The notes: a model not told the origin generated them from the sequence alone. DNA of 64,000 nt from Phalacrocorax aristotelis (GCF_949628215.1 NC_134278.1:42405691-42469690), one strand, 5' to 3'. Positions 1-11,944 are shown, counted from the stretch's first letter. Numbers and translations: made by a program.

Positions 1-1170
1 TTTTTGAGGTTTTTTAAAAGTCAAAAGGCTTCATCCATAAGGGAAGAAAAATCAATTAAAAAACCCAACAAACCGAACACGTCCCCCCTCCTCCCCCCCC
101 GTTACATATCTTTAGTACAGTATATTCTCGATGCTGTCAGGCAAAAGCTTTTATGCTGGTGTATACTTCCAGCTCAGGTGGTCTAACTTCCCATTGTCCT
201 CATAGAAATTTTTCTTCATTTTTAAATGCTACAGAAAGTCCTCTGGATATACAGGTCTGTTAAAATCTCCATATTAATATTCTTCCTCCTTTCTCACAGA
301 ATATAGACAGCATATTCCTTATACAAATTCCTGAGTTTCAGTGGATCGATGCCCAGAGTGAACGTGGCTTGAAAGCTTCCCACTTCTAAGCACAGTTCAT
401 GGAGTAGCTGAAGAGCTGATCCAACTGAAAATGATAACCTCTAAGTGAAATCCTACCTCCTTAGGATGTTTTTTCTTTTGTCTCAGAAGAATCAGGATTT
501 TGTTTTCTATTACCATTTTTTTCTAGGATGGAAAAATGAGGAAGAATACTTTGAACATTATAGAAAAAAGCTGGGTGCTATAAATCTTATTCATAAAATG
601 GAACTCCATAACTGTACAGCTTAGAAGTTCTATAAACCCTTCAATCTTATCAGTTCTGGAGAATTTATGCACCATAGAATAATTATTTTTTTTTTTTTTA
701 CTTTTATTTCCTTCACCTCACCACCCAGGAAAGCAAAATAATTATTTATTTGAAATCTGAGACAGGAAAACTACTCAGGAAACCCTTCTTTAGACAAAAT
801 TGAATTCAACAAAATTCAACAAAATTGAATTTTGTCATTAAGAGAGTTAAGAAATAGATTTCCTTAAAAGGACTTTTCTATATCAAATTTGGTTTTGTTT
901 CAGTGTTAATAATGATCTTTTTATTTGCTCTTTTAAGTAACTTATGGGCTTTTTTTTTATTTTATCATTTGTTCTAGATCTCTCTTAAAATGTAAGTTTG
1001 GAAATCATTTTTAGAAATCTGATAATATTTGACGTTGGTTTAAAAGGAATGGTCAAAACATATATTTAAAGATCCAAATGTAGCAACGGATGACTTTCAG
1101 ATCATGAAACAGTCCTGGCCAATTACATGTTTGTGCCAGATTTTTTTTCAGAAAGCTATAAAGCTCTATT
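1..1170. other. AT-rich non-coding sequence
   Basis: No gene, RNA or recognisable transposon is seen here. The stretch is AT-rich with several short T runs, for example near 686-700. A nearly pure C tract at 82-100 is the only compositional oddity; it would be G-rich on the minus strand. The 60-codon open frame from position 4 is low-complexity (K, S, P rich) and looks like chance. Confidence 0.6.
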
Positions 1171-2120
1171 TCTCAGAATATTTAGGGTGGGAAGGGACAC
1201 CTTGAGGTCATTTAGTCTAACCCCCCTGCTCAAGCAGGGTCACCTACAGCAGGTTGCCTTGGACCACGTCCAGTCAAGTTTTGAATATGTCCAAGGATGG
1301 AGACTCCACAGCCTCTCTGGGGAAACTTTTCCAGTGGTTAACAACACTCACAGTAAAAAAGTGTTTTCATATATTCAGGTGGAATTTCCTGTTTTCTAAT
1401 TTGTATTCATCCCTGCTTGTCCTGCCAGTGGGCACCATTATTAGCTCCTATCAGGACTTTATGCGTATTGACCAGATTGTCCTGAGCCTTTCTTTTCCAG
1501 GCTGAACCATGCTTGTTCTCATAGTCTTTTCACATACAAAAAATGCTCTGATCCCTTAATCATCTTTGCAGCTCTTTGCTGAACTCTTTCCATTATATCC
1601 CTGTCTCTCTTGTACCAGGGAGCTCAGAACTGGACCCTGCACTCCAGGTGTGTCTAAGGGATGAGTAGAGGGGAAAGATCACCTTGCTGACCTGCTGGCA
1701 ATGCTTTTCCTAATGTAATCTAAGGTGCTGTTGGCCGCTTTTGCTGTGAGGGTGCGTTGCTGGCTCATTTTCCACTTGTGACCATCAGAACCCCAAGGTC
1801 CTTCTCTGCCAAGCTGCCTTCCCCCTCTGCATAGGGGTATCCCTCCCCAGGGGCAGGACTTTGCACCTTCCCTTGTTGAGTTTCATAAGACTCCTTTCAG
1901 CCCATTTCTCCAGCCTGCCCTAATCTCCCTTTATGGCAACAGAACCCTGTGATGTTTCAGCAACTGCTACCCATTTTGTAACATCTGCAAACTTGCTGAG
2001 GGTGCACTTCGTCCCTTGTTGAAGTCATTAATGAAGTTGTTAAACAGAATTGGCCCTAGTGTGGAGCCCTGTGATCCACTACTGGTGACTGACCTCCAAC
2101 TGGCTTTTGTGTCATTGTTT
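1171..2120 (-). mobile_element. CR1 LINE, 5'-truncated 3' part, minus strand
   Basis: Read on the minus strand, this stretch follows the 3' third of an avian CR1 retrotransposon. It begins in the reverse transcriptase region, with a GP(I/V)LFN-like stretch near 2050-2090 and the segment just before the catalytic FADD near 1990-2015. It continues through the conserved 'loading' and thumb region and ends in the short 3' UTR near 1171-1215, where the phrase about a group of base pairs preceding the tail (GACCTCAAGGTGTCCCTTCC) is clear. The usual 8-bp tail is decayed. The reading frame carries many stops and frameshifts, so it is an old, dead copy. The 5' end, at about 2110-2120, lies where typical 5' truncation would place it. 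The boundary is uncertain by 10-20 bases. Confidence 0.9.
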
Positions 2121-5100
2121 TTTAATCTTTGCTTCTGATAAAACACTGAGAAGCATTATAATGATTGTGTATTAGATTTGACATTGCTTTCTTCGTATGA
2201 ATAAAAACTTTGGCCCTTTATAAACCTACAGCACAAATGAAATGCCTTATTTAATAGTTTTTAAAAATTTTCCTTCCTTTTGAATTTGGCTAATGCCATT
2301 CAGTAATTTTTTTCTGAATTCAAGTCCTTCCTATCAAACTGATTTTCAGAAAAGATTTGTGTAACTCTCTCAAAGTACAATAATTCCCTAAATTACCAAG
2401 GAGTTAGATACAATGGGAGACAGTGGGGTGTAGGTGCCTGAATACACTTAAAAGCTATGAAAATTGACAGCAGCTGATTATTTCAAAATATTGGTGACAC
2501 TTAAATAGCATAAGCATAAAGAATTGGCCAATAGTTGCCTATGGGTATGTTCATATCATCAAAAGCTAGCCCTAAACATCAGCTGAGTACCTGTGACTAC
2601 CATTTATGCATACAATTCTGTTATCCCCTATGCTACAATACGTGCTAAAAAGCAAAATAAATAGAATACTGTGTTATCATGTTAAAATATATGCTACAGA
2701 GGTACATAACCCTTTATTGTGAGAAAAATAAATTATATCTATAATTTCTCATAATGTATTAAGAAGAAGTGAAAAACATTTCTGACACTAATGATTTATG
2801 GGAGAGATTTTGTCTCTACCATCAGTTATATAAAAATTATGTGTCAAGTTTAAGTTCTTCATGTAGGCCTCCCTCTGTCTCTAGTCAATGAAGGAAGACA
2901 GTTACTTTTAGAAAATAGTTCATCCTTCCTGGTATCTTAGGGACCAATCTTAATTGAGCACTAGTGAATAATGCAGACAAGAAGAATCTATATTGCATAT
3001 ACAGCTAATGTTAGCAGATTATAGTACATTCACATTCATTCTTAATTAAGGTTATTGCTTATAGTTTTATTCTGAATCTTGTTTCAGCAGTAAAAGTTTA
3101 TGAAGCCAAACACTATATATATTTATATTTCTTCAGCCAGTTACCTGACCTGAACTGAGTGAAGTTGTTCAACTTTATTACAGCTCAAATTATGAACTCT
3201 CATTACTTTTTTTCCTTTTTTTATCACTGGGTGCTCTATTATTTATCATCATATTTTAAGGTCCAGAATAGGGGATATTTTATGAATGTGGGACAAAAAT
3301 GTTGGTTCCACTGAAATACGTAGTGTTATTCTTCAGGTTCTAATTACATTATCAATCACACTGTTTTCTGACATACCTTAGTGGATGCTTGAAAGTTAGT
3401 AGCTGAGGATTCTTTTTTCTTTTTTTCTTTGCTATACTTTTTCTCTTATACTGAAGAAAGAACTCAGTCTAGAGTGGATCTGTATCACACCAGTTGTTAA
3501 ATGTGCCAGATTAAAGACCCTTCCTGTCTAGGTAAGATTGCTGCATTACTGGAGACAAGAAGGGAAACTCAAAGGAAAATGAAAATTGTTATTAAAGTAA
3601 GATCCTGGGGCCACATGGTTATCTGCTTGATGACTACTGAATTTACCCTTAAAGTCAGTTTTAAGTGGTTGATATCTTGCAAATAAAGATAAAAAAAAAT
3701 ACTCTAATGAGGATATACAAAGAGGAAAGAATTGAGTCCATTAATTAAGGAAATTTTCCTAACCAGAAAGGACTGCTTAGAAGAAAATATAATGATTGTC
3801 AGATAAGGGCATAAGACTAAAATTATTAAGAAACTGTCAGTAACATGATAAAAATCTAAGAAAGTTAAGGGAGCAATTCAGTTGTCCAAATATTAGCATC
3901 TACAGACATCTTAAATTCTGCAAGTTAGCCAAGACATGAGCATGGCGTGTTTATACATTTATTACAAATAAAACAACATAATTTCCAAAGGGTTTCTTAG
4001 TCTGAGATAAAAGACAAACATTAAGATACACAAAACATGGTTTTGTTGTTGAGCAGGTTAACCTACTGATCTGGTTGATAAGGGAAAATAGTTGATCTAA
4101 TGTTAGATGGCTCTGGGAGAGAAAATTTCTATCCTAGGAAGAGCTGAGTAGAAAAACAAGAATATGCTGAGATATCAAAGTCTCTACCAATATTATAGCT
4201 CCTGAGTGGAGAATCAGAACAGAAAAATACAGTGAGCATCATTAAAAATTCAATATCCAGTACTCCATAGATGGGCAGGATCTGCTGTTGTCCACTGCCT
4301 CAAAAAAGGTGGTGTTGCAGTGCCATTTTGCAGTAGCATTTACTGAGGTTTTAATAGAACTCACTCTACCTGAACATTTTCAAATTTATTTTTTGCAAAG
4401 CTTCAAATGCACAGTTATGCTTTCAGTGGTTTTTAGCACCAATCCTTCATGCCTTCCTGAAATCCATAATCTAAAAGAGATTTTTATTTTTAACTGACAT
4501 TTAGAAGTGGCAAACCTTCTTCTACAAATTGCTTGTCACTTAAAATAGATTGTTGATACTCTGTCATCAGGAGATAATGCAGGATATAATTAGTCCTTTT
4601 CAAAATTTTATGCCTTTAAATACAAAAATTATACACATTAGGCATGCCTTTCAAAAAAAAATGATATATCAATGCATGCAAATCACTGTGTCTTTATAAA
4701 TATTTTCTTAGGAACCAGAACATCCTATTAATACAGAACCAACCGGAAAGCACTGATCAACTTTCACAGGGTCAATTTTTGAGTCATCCTAAATTTTCAG
4801 GTGAAATCTGGAAGGATGAAATATCAAATACAGTTAGAATGTTAAAACAAATTAAAACCTGGGTTGTTTTTTTTAATAAAACTACTCAGAATTATTTTAA
4901 TTTACTATGAAATCGTAAGAAAATTAGTGAAAAACAGTAAGCTTATTCTCTGAAAAGAAAATTGATATATTAATTTTCATTAAATTTTTTAAAGTGTATT
5001 TCAGTTTGTATTCAGACTTCTAATATATGATAAAACCTTTATGTTGGTGTTGTGCAGATATAAAAAATTTAAAAAGGGAAACATGATTTTGTAAGACAGT

Positions 5101-5361
5101 TCATTATTTTTACATTTGTAAAGCATAATAGATTTGAGCAAGGTGTTGAACATAAATTTGATTGTAGGGGAACAACATTCAATATTTAGTTATCATGTAT
5201 TTCTTGTCTCCTGCCTTTGTGGAAATCAGGGGTTCCATTCAAACCACTGGTTGCATCAGAAGTTTATAAACTCATTATAGAAAACTCTATATTGAAATAC
5301 ACATGAAAACTTAAATCTTTATATTGTTTTGTATCTCATATCTTCCATCTGTGTATTCATT

Positions 5362-5437
5362 TCATATGTGAACATACACACACATATATATGCACATATA
5401 CACAAATATATGTGTGTCCTTATGTATGCATGTGTCC
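5362..5437. repeat. CA/TA/TG alternating simple repeat
   Basis: A run of alternating purine-pyrimidine dinucleotides: ACACACACATATATATGCAC, then more TA/CA units, ending in TGTGTGTC and ATGTATGCATGTG. It is an imperfect compound microsatellite. The minus-strand open frame across it (5319-5504) is a by-product of the repeat. Confidence 0.75.
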
Positions 5438-5502
5438 AATATCCTCTAAAGTACAAGCACTGGTATCTATCTAAGACCACGTTTAGCAGCTGACACCTTC
5501 TC

Positions 5503-5568
5503 AAAAAACGACAAATGCACTATAAAGCGAGCTAGTCCTAAAACGACAGCTAAAAAACCCCGACAAAT
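5503..5568. repeat. Short imperfect direct repeat keeping CpG
   Basis: Within about 65 bases the motif CGACAAAT occurs twice (5509-5516 and 5561-5568), each time after a run of A or A/C. A related AAACGACAGC lies between them. Five CpG dinucleotides fall in this short stretch, unlike the CpG-poor flanks. What it belongs to is unknown. It could be a fragment of an unassigned interspersed repeat or a small constrained element. Confidence 0.4.
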
Positions 5569-6575
5569 AGGGCCTTCAGCTTGCACATTTTAAGATTCTG
5601 ACAGAATGACCTCTATTTCTGTCACTTCATAACTTTCATACAAGAGTTGTCTCAAAAATAGCAAAATATATTGTCATCATAATCGCTCGGTCCTGGTCCT
5701 GTAATCAGATCTTTATCCTATTCCTTTGCAAAGCCCTAGAGATGGCTTTATAGGGCTGGGCACATTTCATTTATTCTGAGCAATCTAAAAGTCCATCAAC
5801 TAGACCAAGCTGTGGGTTCTGAGTACTGTCAATGTAGGGGGAAAAGATCCACTAAAGTTTAATTAATTTCACCAGTTTAGAACATGGTGAATCCCAGTGT
5901 AAAGACTAGCTTAGATGTGCAGAACAGATGATAGTCTCGGATATCCCACTTTCCAGAGCTCATAGCATAAATCCCACCATAAGAGATTGCTTGCCTAAGG
6001 TAAATCACAGATTGGACACTGATGATTGAATTTGTAACGAAATTCAAGCTTCCTTTGTTCAGGTGACTGGACAATTATTTCAGTTGCAAGGTGAGAGCTT
6101 TGAACTGCCAGTAAAAATTGTATTTTTCACAGGATTTACTATTGCAGAATAGAGGTAGCAGAAAGTTTTTAAAATTTAGAAACTTCTGGTGCTAAAGCAC
6201 TTTGAACTGAATATTTTGTAGATTGATGAGTCACTTGCTTTTATTCCATATAATACTAGTGTCGTAAACAGAGAAGAAAACACATCAATGATGAAAAATC
6301 TGCAAAAATCTCTAAGTAACACCTTTGCAATTAAAGATGCCTTGTAACAATGACTTCAAAAAAATAACCCCATGGTTTTGGAATTACTGGGATTGTAATA
6401 TGAATAAAGAAATCCTGAACCTTAGGATTTTAATCATGTTTCTGATTTGCAGATGTAAGTTACTCTGTGACTTCACTGTTTACTGTACTTACCCATATAT
6501 TTCTGGAAACACACTCCTTTACCTTTTTTGTTAAGATATAGCAACATTCTCTCATTTTCACTGCATTGGTTGCAG

Positions 6576-6660
6576 GAGTCATCCCAGGAGGAATTCTGGG
6601 GGAGGCTGAAAGCTTTGCAGTTCACTAGTGGATTTGCCTCATGTCCCAAGTCCAAAGCAA
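6576..6660 (+). other. Candidate exon (unrecognised, low confidence)
   Basis: An 85-base segment is preceded by a pyrimidine-rich tract and an acceptor-like TGCAG (ending at 6575) and followed at once by GTAAGT, a good donor. One of the three frames is open across it, starting ESSQEEFWGRLK; the other two have stops. The encoded 28 residues match nothing I recognise. It might be an exon of an unknown gene or of a non-coding RNA. In 64 kb on two strands such combinations also arise by chance, so this is inference only. Confidence 0.2.
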
Positions 6661-7729
6661 GTAAGTTCTAGCTGAAGCCAAAGTTTCTCTCTTCAGATCT
6701 GCAAATGTGCATAAAGTCAAAACTGGAAAAAAGCGCCCTGCTTTGCACATGAAGAATCATGTGGAGGTCAAGTTGGTCAAGACCATACATAAGAAATCCA
6801 GCCAAGACTATTCTACGGACTTACCTAAAAGACTGTACTGTAAGCAGTGCCGTGCAGTGCAACCTGAGAAGCCTGCAATTATATTATTTAATTATTCATA
6901 ATGGCAGATGTCAAGATAGTACATTCAATATGTTAAATTATGCTTGCAGTAAGGGTAACTTCGCTCTTGCTTATGCAGTGAGATCTCTCTTGTACTTGCC
7001 AGCATATGATTTCAGAAAACTTCACAAGAAGTATCCCTGAGGACTTTCTGCATCTGATCTGATGTCTTTCAAGAATCTTAATCTTTTCAGCTGAAACATA
7101 GAAAGAAATAGCTATAGAAGAAAGGAAATTTTGCTAGTAACAAAAAAAAATACATTGTAAAAAGTGAATGAAGAATTTGACTTTTAGCTAGAGCACCTGT
7201 ATAGTACATCTATTTCAGCTGCTATCACAATATTAGCTGATTCTTTCCAGGCAATGACAGTGTGCTTTGTTTTCTGGGAATTCATGACATATAGCCTCTG
7301 ATGAACCTGCAATTTTGGGGTTGATTATAAATATCAGTCTTCTTAGGAAACACTATTCATCACGCCAGCAGTATACTGCTTGTGCAGACTTTGTGGCCCT
7401 TTACATTTCTAACAGACTGGGATCTGATCTTGCCAAATTCAGCAGATCTGACTGCAGTAGCATCAGCAGGGCAAGTTCAGGTGAGACACTTGGTATGCAT
7501 TTACATATTCAGCCCCTCTGAAGTCATCAGTGTTCATCTGCATTAAAAATTCCACCAACAGGGCTCAACATGTCATTTTCAAGCAACATTTTCAATCTCT
7601 CAGCAAGCATACAGTTTAAGGAATAGTTCTTCTCCTTAATATTCCCCTTCTCCTTGAGGGACACTTATGTATTTAAGTGTGATTCAGTTTGGAATGGCAT
7701 ACTTATAGGTCAAAGAACAGACTGAAGGG
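6661..7729. other. Intergenic sequence
   Basis: No gene, RNA or assignable repeat is seen. Overlapping open frames at 6707-6901 and 6759-7040 and one at 7315-7521 lack recognisable domains, and the overlapping pair lies in different frames, so they are treated as chance. The sequence passes directly into the 5' side of the CR1 element near 7730. Confidence 0.5.
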
Positions 7730-7800
7730 ATTAAAACACACATAAGCAAGGTCTGCAAGGAGCAACTGTACCAGCAGCACAGAGTGGATCCAGTAAAGAG

Positions 7801-8345
7801 AAGATATGAGTGCTTGTAGTGAGTGACTCCCTGTTAAAAGGCACTGAGGTGCCTATCTGCCAGTCTGACAGGGAGTCACAAGAGGTTTGCTCCCTTCTAG
7901 GAGCTACGATCCAAGAAATCCCTGAATCCCTGAGAGGGTGCCACAACTTGTCAAGAGCACAGATTACTGTCCACTGTTACTCTTCCATGTGGGCACAAAT
8001 GATGCTGTAAGCCAGAGCCTGCGCTGAAACAAGGAAGACTATAAAGCCCTAAGGGAAGCAAGTGGAAAATATTGGTGACCAAGTCACCTTCTTCTCTATT
8101 TTACCAGTTAGAGAAAAATGGGAAGCTAGTAATAGATAAATAATATAAATCAACTCCTGGCTGTGTGACTGGTGCCATGGTGAGGGTTTTGGCTTTTATG
8201 ACAATGGGACTTTCCCCAGGAACCATAGCCTCTTAGGGACGGGTGGAATCTACCTGTCTAGAAGGGGCAAGGGAATCTTTGGCAGCAGGCCGGCCAACTT
8301 GGTGAGGTGGGCTTTAAACAGAAGGACTCAGATGGGCAGGGACCA
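7801..8345 (+). pseudogene. CR1 ORF1 remnant, esterase-like domain
   Basis: CR1 ORF1 encodes an RNA-binding protein with a lipolytic SGNH-type esterase domain of uncertain role in retrotransposition. The first esterase block is visible at about 7810-7845 as VVSDSLLKGTE (the family has GDSLL, so the Gly is replaced). The second block, family form HVGTND, appears near 7985-8005 as a decayed WAQMM-type sequence. A C-terminal block is readable at 8248-8318 (GIYLSRRGKGIFGSRPANLV). Stops and at least one frameshift separate the blocks. The N-terminal zinc-finger or coiled-coil part of ORF1 is not seen and is probably cut off by 5' truncation. Confidence 0.75.
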
Positions 8346-8574
8346 AAATAGCAATGCTAATGCCATTACATCCAACAGGGGAATAAGCCAGGCCAACCAG
8401 AGCAGCGACAATGGTGCCTTAGCTGCCTCATGAGATGACAGTCAGAAGACCAACCACCTTAAGGATGTGCATGGCTATAGTGGATCCTTGTGCACTCCTC
8501 CAGGGAAACCTGCATGGTCAATTACCTCTCTGGAATGCCTGTACACCAACGCACCCAAAATGGGGACTAAACAT

Positions 8575-11188
8575 GAGGAACTAGAGGTCTGTGTGCAGTC
8601 GCAGGGCCAAGATCTGATTGCAGTTAGAGACATGGTGGGATAGCTCACATGACTGGAATGCTGTCATGGATGGATACATACTTTTTAGGAAAGACAGACC
8701 AACAAGGTGAGGTGGGGGTAGCTGCTCGTTGTTTGAGGAAGCAGCTGGAATTATCAAGCTCTGCCCAGGAGTGGAGGAAGAACAAGTTGAGGGCTTATGG
8801 GTGAAAATTAAGGGGCAGGCAAATATGGGTGACACTGATGTGAGCATTTGCTACAGGCCACCTGATCAGGAAGAGGAAGTGGATGAGTTCTTCTTCAACC
8901 ACCCTGATATTTGTTAGAAACCAATGTGGTGAGGCACAATTCAGGAGGTTCCTGCAGAATATCAAGGATAATATTTTGACTCAGTTGGCAGAGGAGCCAA
9001 TGGTGTGAGATGTGCTTCTGGACCTTATACTAACAAACAGAGAAGGTCTGGTTGAGGATGTGTGGGTTGGGGGTAGCCTTGGCTGCAGCGACCGTGAGAT
9101 GGTGGAATTCAGGATCCTGAGTGATAGAAGCAGGGCAACAAGTAGGATTACAACCCTGGAGTTGAGGAGAGCTAACTTTGGCCTCTTCAAAGACCTGTTT
9201 GGAGGAATTCCATGGGTAAGACTCTAGAAGGCAGGGGGGTCCAAGAAAGCTGGTCAATATTCAAGTACCACTTCCTCTGAGCTCAAGATCAGAGCATCCC
9301 TATGATGAAGTCAAGCAAAGGAGCCAGGAGACCCACATGGATGAGAAAAGAGCTTCTAGAAAATTTCAGATGGAAGGAGGTTTACAGTGTGTGGGAAATG
9401 GGACTGGCCACTTGGGAGGAATATAGGAATGTTGCCAGACTGTGCAGAGACACAACGAGGAAGGCCAAGGCCCACTTGGAACGAAATCTGGCAATACATC
9501 AAATACATCAGTAGTAAAAGAAAGACTGGGGAAACTGTAGGCCCACTGCTGAATTAGGTGGGTGCCCTTGTGATTCAGGATGCAGAGAGGGCAGAGTTAC
9601 TGAATGCCTTCTTTGCTTCAGTCTTTACTGCAAAGGCTGGCCCTCAGGCATCCCAGGCCCCAGAGGAGAGAGACAAAATCTGGAGAAAGGAAGACTTCCC
9701 CTTGGTTGAGGAGGATTGGGTCAGAGATCACCTAGGCAAACAGGATCCTTGCAAATCCATGGGTCCCGATGGGGTGCACCCATGAGTGCTGATGGAGCTG
9801 GCGGATGTTCTTGTGGAGCCACTCTTCATCATCTTTGAAAGGTCATGAAGGACAGGAGAGGTACCCGAGGACTTGAGTGTTGCCAATGTCACTCCAGTCT
9901 TCAAAAAGGGCAAGAAGCAGGACCCAGGAAACTATAGGCCAGCCAGCCTCACCTCCATCCCTGGAAAGGTGATGGAACAGTCTATTCTGGAGGTCATCTC
10001 CAGGCATGTAGAAAAGAAGTTTATCAGAAGTAGTCAGCATGGATTCACCTAGGGGAAATCACACTTGACTAACCTTATAGACCTCTATGATGGTGTGACT
10101 GCCTGCGTTGATGAAGGAGAGCAGTGGATGTTGTCTGTCTTGGCTTCAGTAAGGCATTTGACACTGTCTTCCATAGCATTCTCACAGGCAAGTGTGGGTT
10201 GGATGAGTGGACAGTGAGGTGGATAGAGAACTGACTCAACAACAGAACTCAGAGGGTCATCATCAATGGAGCAGAGTCTGGGGAGGCCTGTCACTAGTGG
10301 TGTTCCCCAGGGGTCTGTGCTGGGTCCAGTCCTGTTTAAGATATTCATCATTGGCCTGGATGATGGGATAGAGTGTACCCTCAGCAAGTTTGCTGATGAT
10401 ACCAAGCTGAGAGCGGCTGATACACCAGAGGGCTGTGCTGCCATCCAACGAGACCTGGACAGGCTGGAGAGCTGTGCTGAGGGGAACCTCATGAAATTCA
10501 GCAAGAGCAAGTGCAAGGTCCTGCACCTGGGGGGAACAAGTCCATGCACCAGTACAGGCTGGGGACTCAACTACTGGAAAGGGGTTCTGTTGAGAAGGAC
10601 CTGGGAGTGCTGGTGGACAACAAGCTGACCATGAGCCAGAAATGTGCCCTTGTAGCCAAGAAGGCCACCAGTATCCTGGGGTACATTAAAAGGAGTGTGG
10701 CCAGCAGATTGAGGGAGGTTATCCTCCCCCTCTACTCTGCCCTAGTGAGACCACATTTAGAGTACTGTGTCCAGTTTTGGGCCCCCCAGTTTAAGAAGGA
10801 TGTGGAACTGCTTGAGCAAGTCCAATGGAGAACTACCAAGATGATCAGGAGGCTGGAGCATCTCCCTTATGAGGAAAGGCTGAGAGACCTGGGTTTGTTT
10901 AGCCTGGAGAAGAGAAGACTGAGGGGGGATCTTGTCAATGCTTATAAATATCTAGAGGGTGGGTACCAAGAGTATGGGATTGGACTCTTTTCTGTGGTGC
11001 CTGATGACAAGAGAAGGGGCAATGGGCACAAGCTGAAACACAGGAAGTTCCACCTGAACATGATGAAAAAGTTCTTTCCTGTGAAGGTGACAGAGCAGTG
11101 GAACAGGCTGCCCAGATATGTTGTGGAGTCTCCTTCTCTGGACATATTCAAAACCTGCCTAGGCATGGTCCTGTGCCCCCCGCTCTAG
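8575..11188 (+). pseudogene. CR1 ORF2 remnant: endonuclease plus reverse transcriptase
   Basis: ORF2 of CR1 encodes an apurinic-like endonuclease that nicks the target and a reverse transcriptase that copies the element RNA there. Endonuclease pieces read at 8729-8917 (including ICYRPPDQEEE) and 9012-9227 (LLDLILTNREG ... CSDREMVEF, holding the family's late Ser-Asp-His/Arg region). Reverse transcriptase blocks follow: NYRPASLTS near 9930-9955, SSQHGFT near 10027-10050, SKAFDT near 10150-10165, [15 protein letters not shown] near 10294-10338, and the catalytic FADD at 10389-10400. A 226-codon open stretch (10511-11188) covers the C-terminal part. The frame changes repeatedly between phase 2 and phase 0, with in-frame stops at 9783 and near 10050, so no active protein can be made. 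Compared with the copy at 42.0 kb, about 30 bases are missing near 9491-9500. Confidence 0.93.
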
Positions 11189-11262
11189 GTGTCAAGCAGT
11201 GGGATTGGACAAGATGATCTCCAGAGGTCCTTTCTAACCCCAGCCATTTTGTGATTCTGTGA

Positions 11263-11814
11263 AAACAGGCATAAATCAGAGTGAGATACATGGCTCTAGA
11301 AGGCTCAATTGGATAAAATATACCATGTATCCGTTTGTGCACAACATGTCTCTCCCAGATGAACAGAGTTGAGAAAACAGGTTTCATAGACAGAACAAGT
11401 GTTGTCCAGTGATGTACATAATAAATCATCTCTAGAGAATTTGTCAATAACATGCTGCCCTAAACATCCATATGTCTGCAGCATTAGGCTCATGTTGTTG
11501 CAACTAAATGAGATCTCAACACACAGTGAAAAAAAGAAGTGTAGTTTAAAGTGCCAGTAGGTCAGTTTGTAAAATACAGACATTTTATCTCCAGCTCTCT
11601 TACAGAGCAGTTTGGCAAATGCATAGTCATTTATGAGAACAAAGAACACTAGTTTATACTCTGCATGCCTATTAAAAATCTAGACAGGCAATAAGAAAGC
11701 TCTTTTAACAAATTCAGACCACCTACAGTGTTCCCAAATACATGACCAATTTTGGCAACGCCTACAGTACAGCTCACTGAGGTGGATGGTGGGATTGAAT
11801 GCTAAATGCAATGA
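11263..11814. other. Intergenic sequence after CR1
   Basis: This is non-coding AT-rich sequence. Two overlapping minus-strand open frames (11148-11453 and 11305-11649) lie in different frames and partly over the CR1 end. They show no domain and are not accepted as genes. Confidence 0.5.
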
Positions 11815-11910
11815 TGTAGGGTATGGCTGAGCTGGATTCTGGTTTCAGCTCTACCTCTGCATTGCAGAGTGGCTGTGAGCAAGTCACAGTTTTATCCCCA
11901 TTGATATTTA
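11815..11910 (+). repeat. MIR-like SINE relic
   Basis: The order of words follows the amniote MIR SINE: a 'tctggtttcagctctacctctgc' type segment (about 11839-11861), then GGCTGTGAGCAAGTCACAG (11871-11889), which corresponds to the conserved MIR core 'gtgaccttgggcaagtcac' with a small deletion. MIRs are very old tRNA-derived SINEs copied by L2/CR1-group LINEs. The A and B box promoter parts are not intact. The assignment is by eye and the edges are approximate. Confidence 0.5.
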
Positions 11911-11944
11911 ATATGTCTTTTCCATTTAACTATGTTCACCTAAG

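Larger units (their letters stand above)
2121..6575. other. Intergenic AT-rich sequence
   Basis: No gene or clear transposon is visible. The region is AT-rich with many short T and A runs. Two items stand out and are listed separately: the CA/TA simple repeat at 5365-5437 and a CpG-keeping repeated motif at 5503-5568. A short stretch near 2400-2460 resembles old amniote repeat sequence ('gtaggtgcctgaatac' type) but is too short to assign. The open frames of 60-70 codons here have no recognisable protein features. Confidence 0.55.
7730..11262 (+). mobile_element. CR1 LINE, near-complete but dead, about 3.5 kb
   Basis: This is the largest transposon in the window. In order it holds an ORF1 part with an SGNH-esterase-like domain (about 7801-8345), the ORF2 endonuclease (about 8575-9230), a linker, the reverse transcriptase with its FADD catalytic motif at 10389-10400, and a short 3' UTR ending in CATTTTGTGATTCTGTGA near 11244-11261, which is the CR1-type tail. 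CR1 mobilises by target-primed reverse transcription and normally leaves 5'-truncated copies. At about 3.5 kb this one lacks only the 5' UTR and the start of ORF1 compared with the roughly 4.5 kb full-length family. The 5' boundary is judged by eye and may be off by tens of bases. Stops and frameshifts make both ORFs inactive. Confidence 0.95.

Noticed and set aside
3458..3529. Exon-like segment between a pyrimidine tract and GTAAGA
   Set aside because: All frames are stopped within it or at its end, and the T-rich tract is plain low-complexity sequence.
10085..10570. 161-codon minus-strand open frame
   Set aside because: It is antisense to the CR1 ORF2 catalytic region at 10.1-10.6 kb, for the same reason as the antisense frame in the second copy.
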